The position numbers were made by a program, and so were the translations under genes. From an uncultured Caldilineaceae bacterium (GTDB lineage Bacteria > Chloroflexota > Anaerolineae > Caldilineales > Caldilineaceae), in NCBI GenBank assembly GCA_958295915.1, contig OY282381.1, positions 4,052,722-4,116,721 of the forward strand: a DNA stretch of 64,000 bases, written 5' to 3'. Below the pieces are notes generated by a model, which saw only the letters and a list, made by a program, of their open reading frames with translations, did not search any database and was not told the DNA's origin. Position 1 is the first letter of the stretch. Every line of letters starts with the position of its first letter. This document shows, piece after piece, positions 45,358 to 54,857 of the stretch.

Positions 45358-48198
45358 TTACCCACTTCCATCCGCCAAGTTGAGCGCCAGCAGTTGGCGC
45401 AGCGCGTCGTCGTCAGAGATGTCGGCAGGCCAGCCATAGGCGGCCGCGACAGCGGCATCGAGAGCGGCATGCGCATCGGCGAGCCAGCGCGGGCGGGCGT
45501 TGTAGAGGTTGGTCAGCGTGCGCGCCTGAAGGGCCTTTGCCGCCGCCTCAACGCGGGCGACCGGACGCTTGGGATAGCCGGGAACCGGCTCGTCCACCCA
45601 CTCCACCCATTCGGGCGGGTTGAGCCAGCGGTCGCGCAGTTCGACCAGATGCCGGGCCGCCACGGCGATAGCGGCAGCGCGCGGGTCGTCGGCATAGTCG
45701 GCCGCCGGGATGTCGGGCGACAGCCCGTCTGGAAAGGGAAACGTCTGGAAGGTGGTGGTCGGCGTGTAGCGCGGACGGTCTTCCAGGCTGGTGCCGAGCC
45801 GGAGTGACCAGGCTTCGTGAAAGCGGCTGTGCAGGATGCCAAAGGTGGTGTCGTCGTCACGGACGATGACGATCAGCGCGCTGTCAGGGCAGACACCGGC
45901 GTGTCGCCAAACGAACAGCCGATGTTTGGCGACGCGCGGCGTGGCAATGTAGCGCGACAGACCGGCGAGCGCTTTCCACATGACAGGCCGCGGCGCTTCG
46001 TGTCGCCACCAGATATCTCGAACCCTCCGCGCGCGCTTCCGTTGCCGCACCGGCCTCACATGGGCCGCCACATAGGAGAACGGCGCTTCATAGAGCGCCG
46101 CCTCCGCTTCCCCCATCAACCACCCGAAATCGACAATCCACTTGTCCGCCGAACGACGAGTCAGATCCATGCCGTTGACCCACGGCTTGAGAACATCGGC
46201 GTTCGCACGCCCGTTGGGATTCGCCGGCAGACGCAGCCACGCCCGCGCCAGATCGCCGGCGACAGCGAAGGGACCGTTCTTGGTGTCGCCCATGAAGGCC
46301 CTATCCCGGTTCCGCGGCAACCTCCCCGCTTTCGTGAGATCGACCCGCCCAGCCGTAAGGTCAGCGTTGATGCGGGACACGTCGCGCCCGTCGAGACGCA
46401 CAGACAACCCAGCCCCCCGCCCAGCGAAGCACACCAGCGACACCCGCACAGCCGCGCCATCGACCACCCACGGCTCGTCCGACCAGGCATCGAAGATGAC
46501 GCCCTGTTCGACGATCCGATCCAGCACTGCCCGGTTGCGCCCCCCGCGAATCGAGTTCGTGGCCACGAGTCCGACGCGCACGATCTTGCCCTCGGCGACC
46601 AGACGCACAGCCTTGTCGAACCAATGGCACACCAGATCGGCCTCGCCGTGAATCCGCGACCCGTAGAGACGCTGCAAGGACGCCACATAGTCGTCGCCCA
46701 ACCCACCACGCAGGAGCTTGCCCCCCAGAAACGGCGGATTGCCGATCACCACATCAGCCGCCGGCCACTCCGCTTCTCTACCATCCGCCGTCAGAATCGC
46801 ATCGCGGCATGCGATGGTGTCGAGCGGCTTGAGAATCGGCTCGCTCACTCCGCTATAGCCGTGGCGACGCATCCACTGAATCTCGCCGATCCACACCGAA
46901 ACCCGCGCCAGTTCAGCAGCGTATGGGTTGATCTCGAGCCCCCTGACATTGGCCGGACCGACGCCGGGGAAGGTCCGTTGCAGGCCCAGCGCCTCAGCCT
47001 CCAACTGCAACCGATGTTCCAGATCCTTGAGCGCCTGCAGCGCCAGATAGAGAAAGTTGCCCGAACCACAGGCCGGATCGAGCGCCGTGAATGCCCGCAG
47101 CCGTTCGAGAAAGGCGCGAAACAGCCGTTCCGCCTGCCCGCGTTGCCGCGTGCGCGCAGCTCTCGACAAGGCCGCATCCGCCCGCTCCAGACAAGCCGCG
47201 ATCGCGCGCTTGGTCATCTCCCATTCATCAAGCCAGGGGCGGATCACCACCGGCTCGACGATCAGCATGATCTTGTCGCGCTCCGTGTAATGCGCGCCCA
47301 GCTGCGAACGCTTATCAGGATCCAGCCCGCGCTCGAACAATGCGCCGAAGATCGAGGGATCGATCTCCGACCAGTCGAGCGCCGCCGCCTTGAGCGTGGT
47401 CTCGATCTCGCGCTTGGTCAGCGCCAGCGCGCCATCGTCATCGAACAACCCACCATTGAACCACGCCACCATCTCGAACCCGACACGACCCCCGCGCGCC
47501 ATCGCCCCGAACAGATCCCGCGCCAGAGCCGTAAAGTCAGGCGGCCGCCGCCGCGCATGCTCCAGCATACGCGTGAACATGTTGTCGGGCAGCAGACCCA
47601 CATCCTCGGCGAACAGGCAGAACACCAGCCGATTGACGAAGTGCGCAACCGCCTGCGGCTCGTGTCCACGCACCCGCAACGCCTGCGCCAACGCGGCCAA
47701 GGCTGTCGCCGCACGCTCGGTGAGCGCCTGCCGACTCTCCCCAGGACGCAGCCGCTGCGGAGCGGACAGCGCCCATTTCAGCTTGACCCGCACAGCCGCG
47801 TCCGCCAGATCGTCCAGCGTGAACTCGTGCGTCTCGCTCACGCTGTTGGTCCAGTTGGTGTGGATGCGGAAGCGCGCCATGTCCGAAACGATCAGAAGCG
47901 GCGGATTCTCCAGCGCGAGCGCGTATTGCCGCAACTGATTGAAGGCCGCGTCGAGGTCTGCGTGCTTGCCCTTGTACTCCCAGGCGAAGCAGTGTCGTTT
48001 CCACACGTCGGCCCAGCCGGCCCCGCCGCTATCCTTGCGCGCGCCGCGCTCGAAGCAGTAGCGTTCACCGGTCGGGTCGTCTTCGGCCGGCGTAGGCTCG
48101 TCGAGGAGCCGACACAGGTCAATGAACTGTTCCTGGGCCGCCGAGCGCTCCTTCAACTCAGACGCCCGCCATTTGGCGATGAACTCTCCCACTGTCAT
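45358..48198 (-). CDS. MmeI-like type IIG restriction-modification enzyme
   Basis: The 946-residue single-chain enzyme has, in order: an N-terminal nuclease-like domain with D64 and EYK (residues 74-76) in HCFAWEYKGKHADLDAAFNQ; a helical linker; AdoMet motif I LDPACGSGNFLYLAL (about 372); catalytic motif IV IGNPPFLGGK (about 485); and a C-terminal target-recognition and helical region. This order and length match MmeI-type enzymes (about 920 residues), which cut about 20 bp from their site and methylate one strand. No separate restriction gene is needed. It lies between 70-bp direct repeats, a possible sign of acquisition. Confidence 0.9.
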   Translation of the reverse strand: MTVGEFIAKWRASELKERSAAQEQFIDLCRLLDEPTPAEDDPTGERYCFERGARKDSGGAGWADVWKRHCFAWEYKGKHADLDAAFNQLRQYALALENPPLLIVSDMARFRIHTNWTNSVSETHEFTLDDLADAAVRVKLKWALSAPQRLRPGESRQALTERAATALAALAQALRVRGHEPQAVAHFVNRLVFCLFAEDVGLLPDNMFTRMLEHARRRPPDFTALARDLFGAMARGGRVGFEMVAWFNGGLFDDDGALALTKREIETTLKAAALDWSEIDPSIFGALFERGLDPDKRSQLGAHYTERDKIMLIVEPVVIRPWLDEWEMTKRAIAACLERADAALSRAARTRQRGQAERLFRAFLERLRAFTALDPACGSGNFLYLALQALKDLEHRLQLEAEALGLQRTFPGVGPANVRGLEINPYAAELARVSVWIGEIQWMRRHGYSGVSEPILKPLDTIACRDAILTADGREAEWPAADVVIGNPPFLGGKLLRGGLGDDYVASLQRLYGSRIHGEADLVCHWFDKAVRLVAEGKIVRVGLVATNSIRGGRNRAVLDRIVEQGVIFDAWSDEPWVVDGAAVRVSLVCFAGRGAGLSVRLDGRDVSRINADLTAGRVDLTKAGRLPRNRDRAFMGDTKNGPFAVAGDLARAWLRLPANPNGRANADVLKPWVNGMDLTRRSADKWIVDFGWLMGEAEAALYEAPFSYVAAHVRPVRQRKRARRVRDIWWRHEAPRPVMWKALAGLSRYIATPRVAKHRLFVWRHAGVCPDSALIVIVRDDDTTFGILHSRFHEAWSLRLGTSLEDRPRYTPTTTFQTFPFPDGLSPDIPAADYADDPRAAAIAVAARHLVELRDRWLNPPEWVEWVDEPVPGYPKRPVARVEAAAKALQARTLTNLYNARPRWLADAHAALDAAVAAAYGWPADISDDDALRQLLALNLADGSG

Positions 48199-48303
48199 GC
48201 CGGCTCCAATCTGCTATCCCGGCAGGCGCAGTCGAAGTAGCTTGGCGCCACGCGGGCCAATCCTGGCGCGTTGTCGCTGGATCGGAAGCCCCCTGCCGTC
48301 ATC

Positions 48304-48373
48304 TGTCGATCTGGAATGTAGTGTATTGCAATTTATAAATCGAACCAATCGCCAAGAGCTGTTCGCAAAGCGA
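48304..48373. repeat. 70-bp direct repeat, right copy, flanking the type IIG gene
   Basis: It begins TGTCGATCTGGAATGTAGTG and ends GAGCTGTTCGCAAAGCGAGG, matching 45064-45134 in the same orientation. The distance between copies is about 3.24 kb. Confidence 0.85.
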
Positions 48374-48403
48374 GGACAGCTTGCGCGTCGTGGCAAAAAT
48401 CAG

Positions 48404-48430
48404 TGGCCACTAGCCACTGGCTAGTGGCCA
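48404..48430. repeat. Perfect 27-bp palindrome
   Basis: The 13-bp arms TGGCCACTAGCCA and TGGCTAGTGGCCA are perfect around a single C. Related CCACTAGCCACTAGCC or CAGTGGCTAGTGGTCAG text occurs near 21113, 59027 and 63703, all intergenic. Confidence 0.75.
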
Positions 48431-48676
48431 GTAACGGCACTGGCGCCTGGCCACTGCAGTTGGCGTGTGGAGGTGTATCATCCTGTCTATCCATCCATCC
48501 TGAAAATCCTGATTCAGACAATCTGTTTCTCCACCCAAAAATCTGGGACGCGCCCTATCCGCTGGGGCGTATTGCGCAGGTATCATGGAAAGGGTACACT
48601 TGCAAAGGGCGCATCCTTGGATAATCACATAAATCATAGTCGGCGTTCTTACCCTTGTGTTCAAAGGAGCCATCGT

Positions 48677-50299
48677 ATGCTTTCCGGCCTGATGATGGAC
48701 TATCCCCTCACACTTGACCGCATTCTGGAACATGGCAACCGACTCTATCCCCACAAGAAGATCAGAACGAAGCTGCCTGACGGCGCGTTGCATGAATACA
48801 CCTACCGGGAGTTCTACGGACGGGTGAAGCGGCTGGGCAATGTGCTGGAAGGGCTGGGTGTAGAGCCGGGGGATCGGGTCGGCACCTTCTCCTGGAACAA
48901 TTTCCAGCACATGGAACTGTACTTCGGCGTGCCGGGCTCGGGCGCAGTCGTCCATACTCTCAACATCCGACTGTTTCCGGAACAACTGGCCTACATCATC
49001 AACCACGCAGAGGATAAAGTCATCTTTATCGACGGCGCACTGCTGCCGCTCATTGAGCGGCTGGCGGAGCGGATCGGCGACGTCGAGCATTTTGTGTTGT
49101 TCAATACGCCGCCTGAGGGAGTGGAGACGAAACTGTCCGGCCAGATTCACCACTACGAGGAGCTGATGGCGGCTGTGGACGACGAGTATACCTGGCGGGT
49201 GGAAGACGAAAATCAGGCGATGGGGCTTTGTTACACCAGCGGCACCACCGGCCACCCAAAGGGCGCGCTGTACAGCCATCGCTCCATGTATCTGCATACC
49301 GTTGGTGCATGTCAGGCATCTGCCCTGGGCCTCGCCGAAACGGACGTGGCGTTGCCGGTGGTGCCCCAATTCCATGCAATGGCCTGGGGGCTGCCCTATG
49401 CGGCCGTGTTATCCGGCGCCAATCTGATCTTGCCAGGCCCACACCTGCAGCCGTCTGCCCTGGCCGCGCTGATCGAAGAGGAGCGGGTGACGGTCGCCGC
49501 CGGGGTGCCGACTATCTGGAACGGCCTTTATCACGATCTGAAGGAGACCCGCCGGGATATCTCCTGTATCCGGGCGTTGGTGGTGGGGGGCTCGGCCATG
49601 CCCCGTAGCCTCATCGAGGCCTACGAGAAGGAGCTAGGCGTAAACGTTATGCACGCCTGGGGGATGACGGAGATGTCGCCCTTGGGCGCCGTTTCCAAAC
49701 TCCTCAGCCATCATCTGCAGCTGCCGCAACATCAACAGTGGGATGTGAAGGCCCGACAGGGGTATGCCATCGCCGGGGTGGAGATGCGCATCGTCGATGA
49801 TAACGACGAAGAACTGCCCTGGGATGGCGCAACGATGGGTGAGTTGCAGGTGCGCGGCCCGTGGGTAGTGCGGGATTACTTCAAACTGAACGGCAGTAGC
49901 GATAGCTTTACTACGGACGGCTGGTTCCGCACAGGGGATGTGGTGACGATCAGTGAAGACGGATTCATGACCATCGCCGACCGCACTAAGGATCTGGTGA
50001 AAAGCGGCGGCGAGTGGATCTCATCGGTGGAGTTGGAGAATCTGCTGATGGCCCATCCACAGGTGCTGGAAGCGGCGGTCATCGCCATCTCCCACGAACG
50101 CTGGCAGGAGCGCCCTCTGGCTGTCGTCGTCCCCACCGATGGCGCTGGTCCGCTGACTGCGGATCAGTTGCGGAGCTTTCTGGAACCGCAGATCGCCAGG
50201 TGGTGGCTGCCGGATGATTTCGTGTTTATCGACGAAATCCCCAAGACTAGTACCGGCAAGTTCGACAAGAAGGCGCTGCGGCAACGCTATAATGAATGA
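48677..50299 (+). CDS. Long-chain acyl-CoA synthetase / AMP-dependent ligase
   Basis: The 540-residue ANL-superfamily enzyme has the P-loop [30 protein letters not shown], the hinge-type [40 protein letters not shown] and the catalytic lysine in [15 protein letters not shown]. It activates a carboxylic acid, probably a medium or long fatty acid, to the CoA thioester. I start at [13 protein letters not shown], with AAGGAG 9 nt upstream. It is convergent with the epimerase gene. Confidence 0.92.
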   Translation: MLSGLMMDYPLTLDRILEHGNRLYPHKKIRTKLPDGALHEYTYREFYGRVKRLGNVLEGLGVEPGDRVGTFSWNNFQHMELYFGVPGSGAVVHTLNIRLFPEQLAYIINHAEDKVIFIDGALLPLIERLAERIGDVEHFVLFNTPPEGVETKLSGQIHHYEELMAAVDDEYTWRVEDENQAMGLCYTSGTTGHPKGALYSHRSMYLHTVGACQASALGLAETDVALPVVPQFHAMAWGLPYAAVLSGANLILPGPHLQPSALAALIEEERVTVAAGVPTIWNGLYHDLKETRRDISCIRALVVGGSAMPRSLIEAYEKELGVNVMHAWGMTEMSPLGAVSKLLSHHLQLPQHQQWDVKARQGYAIAGVEMRIVDDNDEELPWDGATMGELQVRGPWVVRDYFKLNGSSDSFTTDGWFRTGDVVTISEDGFMTIADRTKDLVKSGGEWISSVELENLLMAHPQVLEAAVIAISHERWQERPLAVVVPTDGAGPLTADQLRSFLEPQIARWWLPDDFVFIDEIPKTSTGKFDKKALRQRYNE

Positions 50300-50370
50300 G
50301 GAGCGAGGACAGAGACGCGAGAAACGGCGCAGTTCTCTCTCCTCACTTCTCCCCTCTCTACTTCTTCATT
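50298..50370. repeat. GAGGAGCGAGGRCAGA element, copy 1
   Basis: TGAGGAGCGAGGACAGAGAC and a CTCACTTCTCCCCTCTCTAC arm form a degenerate hairpin between the convergent ligase and epimerase genes. It is related to 51329-51382. Confidence 0.55.
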
Positions 50371-50393
50371 CGCTATGGGCGGCCCGATCAACT

Positions 50394-51302
50394 TCAGATT
50401 GCTCTTTCCCAAGCCTGCCGCAACATCTCCACACTCTTCGGCATCGCGGTCACGGCCTCCTCTGCCCCTTCCATCTCGATTGAGCAGTAGCCCCGCCAAC
50501 CAGCGTCCAGCAAAATACGAAAGATGCGGCTATAGTCCAGATTGAGAGTATACCAGGATCCGCCTCCAGGATAGGTTTTGGCATGGGCCAGGCGCACGTG
50601 AGGCGCAACGCGCCCCATCGCCAAGTACATATCCTCTTCGAAGAGAAAGTTGCCCATATCGAGGATCGCTTTCAGCCAGGGCGAGTCGATCGTTTCGATA
50701 ATGCGGGCCATATCCTGCGCAAATGTCGTCAAGCCCCAATGATTCTCCAGCAGCAGGAGCACACCCCGCTCCTCTGCCCTCGGCAGACAGCTCTCGATGG
50801 CGTCGATCACCCAAGCGAAGGCATCGTCCACAGTGAAGCCTTTCCACGGCTCCACCCACCCTTTGGCTTTGATCAGATCATCGAAGCTGCCTTGCTTGCG
50901 GAAGCCACCGGAGTTGACCCGAATCGACGGAATGCCCATCTCGTGGGCCAGATCGATGCAGCGCAATGTATGGTCGATGTGCTGCTGGCGCACGTCCGCA
51001 TCATCGTGCACAAAGTCCTGATGAATCGACAGATTATACAGATCCAACCCCAGAGAGAAGGCCTGCCTTTTGAGCTTTTGCAGGTAGGCGCTCTCTTCCG
51101 ACTCCATCTGTCGGTGTAGGATCTCCACGCCGTTCAGCCCGAGCTTTGCGGCTTCGTCCAGAACGACCTCGATGGGGGTTTTCTCCGCTGTAAAATGCCA
51201 GTAGGAGTAGGTCGATGCGCCCAGGCGGAGAACATGGTCAGAAAGCGGGCCGCCGCTGGATGCGCCGCCGCTGCGCTCATTGTTGCCTTGGGCAGGTGTC
51301 AT
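50394..51302 (-). CDS. Sugar phosphate isomerase/epimerase (TIM barrel)
   Basis: The 302-residue AP_endonuc_2-family protein has LGLNGVEILHRQ, the metal-site text LLLENHWGLTTFAQD, KAILDMGNFLFEEDMY, VRLAHAKTYPG and the terminal YCSIEMEGAEE. The first 26 residues are low complexity (Gly/Ser-rich) and may not belong to the mature start; a start at VLRLGAS would need a GTG. It is separated from ilvD by an 86-bp gap holding a long hairpin. Substrate unknown. Confidence 0.82.
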   Translation of the reverse strand: MTPAQGNNERSGGASSGGPLSDHVLRLGASTYSYWHFTAEKTPIEVVLDEAAKLGLNGVEILHRQMESEESAYLQKLKRQAFSLGLDLYNLSIHQDFVHDDADVRQQHIDHTLRCIDLAHEMGIPSIRVNSGGFRKQGSFDDLIKAKGWVEPWKGFTVDDAFAWVIDAIESCLPRAEERGVLLLLENHWGLTTFAQDMARIIETIDSPWLKAILDMGNFLFEEDMYLAMGRVAPHVRLAHAKTYPGGGSWYTLNLDYSRIFRILLDAGWRGYCSIEMEGAEEAVTAMPKSVEMLRQAWERAI

Positions 51303-51328
51303 AGGGGTTTGTTTCCTCCTGATGTGAG

Positions 51329-51382
51329 GAGCGAGGGCAGAGAAGTGAGAGGGGGCTCTCTCCGCACTTCTGCCCTCGCTCT
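51329..51382. repeat. Long hairpin, GAGGAGCGAGGRCAGA element, copy 2
   Basis: AGCGAGGGCAGAGAAGTG pairs with CACTTCTGCCCTCGCT (one bulge) around a GGGGGCTCTC loop region. It lies between ilvD and the epimerase gene. There is no T-run, so attenuation or an interspersed repeat is more likely than a classic terminator. Confidence 0.7.
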
Positions 51383-51388
51383 ACTTCT

Positions 51389-53080
51389 TCAGGCATCGGT
51401 CACGCAGCCCTCTGAAGCGTTCGCTACTGTCTTGATGTACTTCCAGAGCGCGCCGCTCTTGAACTTGTACTCCGGCGCGCGCCAATCGGCCCGGCGGCGC
51501 TCGATCTCTTCCACTGGAACGTCCAGATTGAGGATATTGTTCTCGGCGTCGATTGTAATGGTGTCGCCGTTGCCAACCAACCCCATCAGTCCGCCTTCCT
51601 GGGCCTCCGGCGTGATGTGACCGACCACAAAACCGTGGCTGCCGCCAGAGAAACGCCCATCCGTGATCAGAGCTACGTCCTTGCCCAGCCCCTTGCCCAT
51701 AATCGCAGCGGTGATGCTCAGCATCTCCCGCATCCCCGGGCCCCCTTTCGGCCCCTCATAGCGGATGACGACGACGTTGCCTGGCTGCACTTCGTCGTTC
51801 TCGATACCCTCCAGACAGGCCTCCTCGGAGTCATAACAGACGGCCGGGCCAATAAAGCGCGTGCCTTCCTTGCCGGTGATCTTGGCCACAGCGCCGCCCG
51901 CGGCCAGGTTGCCGTAGAGAATCTGCAGATGCCCTGTCGATTTGATGGGGTTGTCCAGGGGCATAATAATTTTTTGCCCTGCGCTCAGATCGGGTATCTC
52001 GGCCAGATTTTCCGCCAGGGTTTTGCCTGTGACGGTCATACAATCCCCATGCAGAAAGCCTTCCCGCAGGAGCATCTTCTGCACTGCCGGCACGCCGCCC
52101 ACTTCGTACAGATCTTCCATCACGTACTGACCGCTGGGCTTCAGATCGGCCAGCAGGGGCGTGCGGTCGGAGATCTCCTGGAAATCGTCGATAGTCAGCC
52201 GTACACCTGTGGATTTGGCGATTGCCATCAGGTGCAGGACGGCGTTTGTGGAGCCGCCGAGGACGACAGTAACAGTAATCGCGTTTTCAAACGCCTTCCG
52301 GGTCAGAATATCCAGGGGTTTGAGATCCATCTCCAGCAGGTTCTGGATCGCCACGCCCGCCTCGATACACTCCTGCTGTTTGCCGTCGCTGGTGGCCGGA
52401 TAGGAGGAGCTGTAGGGCAAGCTCATGCCAAGCGTTTCGATCGCCGAGGCCATTGTGTTGGCTGTGTACATCCCGCCACATGCGCCTTCACCGGGGCAGG
52501 CGTTGCGCAACACTTCCTTCAACTGCTCTTCATCGATGTCTGCGGCCAAGTATTGCCCGTAGGCCTCAAAGGCCGAAATGATGTCCAGCTTCTGGTCGTT
52601 TTGCCAGCCAGGCCGAATTGTCCCGCCGTAAACCATCAGGCTAGGCCGGTTGACCCGAGCCATGGCCATCAGCGCGCCTGGCATATTTTTGTCGCAGCCA
52701 GGCAGCGAGATATTGGCATCGTACCACTGGGCCCGCATAACCGTTTCAATCGAGTCGGCGATAATGTCCCGGCTCAGCAGAGATAGTTTCATCCCCGAGG
52801 TACCCATTGAGATGCCATCACTCACGCCGATGGTGTGGAAGATGAGACCTACCAGTCCGGCATCCTGCACGCCTTGCTTCACCCGACGGGCCAGGGCGTT
52901 CAGGTGCATATTGCAGGTGTTTCCTTCCCAACCCATGGAGGCAATGCCTACCTGAGGCTTGTTCATGTCCGCGTCGCTCAGGCCCACCCCGTAGAGCATT
53001 GCCTGGGAGCCGACCTGGGAGATCGTTTGGGTGAGGACACGACTATATTTGTTGAGTTTACGATTGGTTGTCACTGCCAT
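51389..53080 (-). CDS. ilvD: Dihydroxy-acid dehydratase
   Basis: The 563-residue Fe-S enzyme converts 2,3-dihydroxy-isovalerate and -methylvalerate to the 2-oxo acids of valine and isoleucine synthesis. Cluster and active-site motifs seen are [47 protein letters not shown] and the C-terminal [20 protein letters not shown]. Length is typical. It follows cimA, which fits a branched-chain amino acid role. Confidence 0.95.
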   Translation of the reverse strand: MAVTTNRKLNKYSRVLTQTISQVGSQAMLYGVGLSDADMNKPQVGIASMGWEGNTCNMHLNALARRVKQGVQDAGLVGLIFHTIGVSDGISMGTSGMKLSLLSRDIIADSIETVMRAQWYDANISLPGCDKNMPGALMAMARVNRPSLMVYGGTIRPGWQNDQKLDIISAFEAYGQYLAADIDEEQLKEVLRNACPGEGACGGMYTANTMASAIETLGMSLPYSSSYPATSDGKQQECIEAGVAIQNLLEMDLKPLDILTRKAFENAITVTVVLGGSTNAVLHLMAIAKSTGVRLTIDDFQEISDRTPLLADLKPSGQYVMEDLYEVGGVPAVQKMLLREGFLHGDCMTVTGKTLAENLAEIPDLSAGQKIIMPLDNPIKSTGHLQILYGNLAAGGAVAKITGKEGTRFIGPAVCYDSEEACLEGIENDEVQPGNVVVIRYEGPKGGPGMREMLSITAAIMGKGLGKDVALITDGRFSGGSHGFVVGHITPEAQEGGLMGLVGNGDTITIDAENNILNLDVPVEEIERRRADWRAPEYKFKSGALWKYIKTVANASEGCVTDA

Positions 53081-53170
53081 AGGATTCCCTCTGTCCTGTT
53101 GAAAGGGTAGTTGGAGCGAAGAAATGGGAAATGGGAATTACGAATTAACCAATTTCTAATTTTTAATTGA

Positions 53171-54811
53171 CTAATTCCGAATCGATTGAGGTTGGTCAAA
53201 AGTAAGCAGAAAATACTCGACTGCATCGTAGATGGCCGTCCAGCTCGCCTCGATGATATTTGTGCTGGCCCCAACTGTGGTCCAACTGCGCGCCCCATCA
53301 GAACTGGTGATGAGTACCCGTACAGAGGCGCCGGTGCCCCGTTCGCTGTTGAGGATGCGCACCTTGTAGTCTTGCAGGTACATACGCTCGAGTTGCGGGT
53401 AGTAGTGCTGGATCGCCTTGCGCAGGGCGATCATCAGCGCATTGACTGGCCCGTTGCCCTCCGCCACTTCGTGGTAGATCCGCTCACCCACTTCAACCTT
53501 GACAGTCGCCTCTGACGAGAGTCCACGTCCGGCTCGGTTTGCCACAGCTGCCGTGTAGTTGATCAACGCAAAGCAGGGGGTATACTCCTCCCCGGAGCGG
53601 CGCAATATCAGATCGACGCTGGCTTCGGCGCTCTCAAAGGCAAAACCGATATTTTCCAACTCTTTGATGCGCTGAAGTACCGCGCGTTCCTTTTCCCGCG
53701 ACAGCCCTTCCACACCGAATTCGTCGGCCTTGACGCTGATGTTGTCCTTGCCGCTCAGTTCACTGACCAGCACACGGGTCTGGTTGCCGATAACGTCCGG
53801 ATCGATGTGCTGGTAACTGTCAACATTCTTCAAAACAGCGTTGACGTGAGTGCCTCCTTTATGCGCGAAGGCGCTTTGCCCAACGAATGGTTGGTGCGTA
53901 TTGGGGCTGAGGTTGGCGAGTTCATTGACGTAGTGGCTGAGATCCGTCAAGGACTCCAACTTTTCCGCCGGTATCAGTTCGTAGCCCATCTTTAGCTGCA
54001 GATTGGCGATGATACTTACGAGATTGGCGTTGCCACAGCGTTCGCCGTAGCCGTTGATGGTGCCCTGAACATGGGCGCATCCATTGCGGACCGCCTCCAG
54101 CGAGTTGGCGACCGCGGTGTCGCTGTCGTTGTGCGCGTGGATTCCCAGCGTGATCTTGGCTGCCGGCGCCTTCTGCCCGTCCTTACTTTGCTGGTTCCGG
54201 AGAGCGCCTGCGGCGAACAGTTCGCGGCGCACGCTGCCGACGATCTGCCCGATCTCCCAGACCAGGCTGCCACCGTTCGTGTCACACAGAACGATGCAGG
54301 CCGCGCCACCGGCGACCGCCTCTTTGAGCGTTGCCAGGGCGTAGCCTGGGTTCTCTTTGTAGCCGTCGAAGAAATGCTCGGCGTCGTAGATGACCTCTTT
54401 GCCATGACTCTTGAGATAAGCCACCGACTCGCGGATCATCCGCAGATTCTCTGCCGGCGTCGTCTGCAAAACATCACGCACGTGCAGATCCCAGCTCTTG
54501 CCGAACAGGGAGATGACCGGTGTGTTCGCCGCCAGCAGCAGTTGAATTTGCGGGTCTGTGGCCGGCTCCGTACCCCGCCGGCAGGTGGAGCCGAAGGCCG
54601 TAAGCCGCGCGCGCTTCAGCGTCAGTTCATTCGCCGCCCGCTCGAAAAACTCCATATCTTTCGGATTGGAGCCAGGCCAGCCGCCTTCAATATAATCCAT
54701 GCCGAACTCATCCAGACGAGCGGCGATATGCAGTTTGTCGTCGCAGCTAAGCGAAACACCTTCGCTTTGGACGCCATCTCGCAACGTTGTGTCGAATAGT
54801 TGAACCTTCAC
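53171..54811 (-). CDS. cimA: (R)-citramalate synthase
   Basis: The 546-residue protein has an N-terminal HMGL-like barrel (LFDTTLRDGVQSEGVSL, the catalytic base and metal ligands in the TTLRDG motif, LGIHAHNDSDTAVANSLEAV) and a C-terminal LeuA-type regulatory domain (YEVGERIYHEVAEGNGPVNA-like text). Condensing pyruvate with acetyl-CoA gives citramalate, the precursor of 2-oxobutyrate for isoleucine. The long form and DVLQTTPAENLRMIRESV favour CimA over 2-isopropylmalate synthase. leuBCD lie upstream and would serve both routes. Confidence 0.9.
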   Translation of the reverse strand: MKVQLFDTTLRDGVQSEGVSLSCDDKLHIAARLDEFGMDYIEGGWPGSNPKDMEFFERAANELTLKRARLTAFGSTCRRGTEPATDPQIQLLLAANTPVISLFGKSWDLHVRDVLQTTPAENLRMIRESVAYLKSHGKEVIYDAEHFFDGYKENPGYALATLKEAVAGGAACIVLCDTNGGSLVWEIGQIVGSVRRELFAAGALRNQQSKDGQKAPAAKITLGIHAHNDSDTAVANSLEAVRNGCAHVQGTINGYGERCGNANLVSIIANLQLKMGYELIPAEKLESLTDLSHYVNELANLSPNTHQPFVGQSAFAHKGGTHVNAVLKNVDSYQHIDPDVIGNQTRVLVSELSGKDNISVKADEFGVEGLSREKERAVLQRIKELENIGFAFESAEASVDLILRRSGEEYTPCFALINYTAAVANRAGRGLSSEATVKVEVGERIYHEVAEGNGPVNALMIALRKAIQHYYPQLERMYLQDYKVRILNSERGTGASVRVLITSSDGARSWTTVGASTNIIEASWTAIYDAVEYFLLTFDQPQSIRN

Positions 54812-54835
54812 CTTTGCTGTCTCCCAGGGTGAAGA

Positions 54836-54857
54836 ATCCTCTGCCCTCGCTCCTCAT
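54836..54857. repeat. GAGGAGCGAGGRCAGA element, copy 3 (half)
   Basis: On the minus strand it reads TAATGAGGAGCGAGGGCAGA, just after the ppc stop. It is one arm of the element seen at 50298 and 51329. Confidence 0.5.

Larger units (their letters stand above)
48199..48676. other. Intergenic region upstream of the type IIG and acyl-CoA ligase genes
   Basis: The 478 bp hold the right 70-bp direct repeat (48304-48373) and a 27-bp palindrome (48404-48430), followed by the leader of the acyl-CoA ligase gene. No other gene is seen. An open frame from 48467 lacks conservation before 48677. Confidence 0.5.

Noticed and set aside
45817..48240. An 807-codon open frame on the plus strand opposite the type IIG gene
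   Set aside because: It mirrors the coding frame of the MmeI-like gene in GC-rich DNA, has Arg/Pro/Gln-rich composition and no recognisable domain. The minus-strand protein has all expected motifs.
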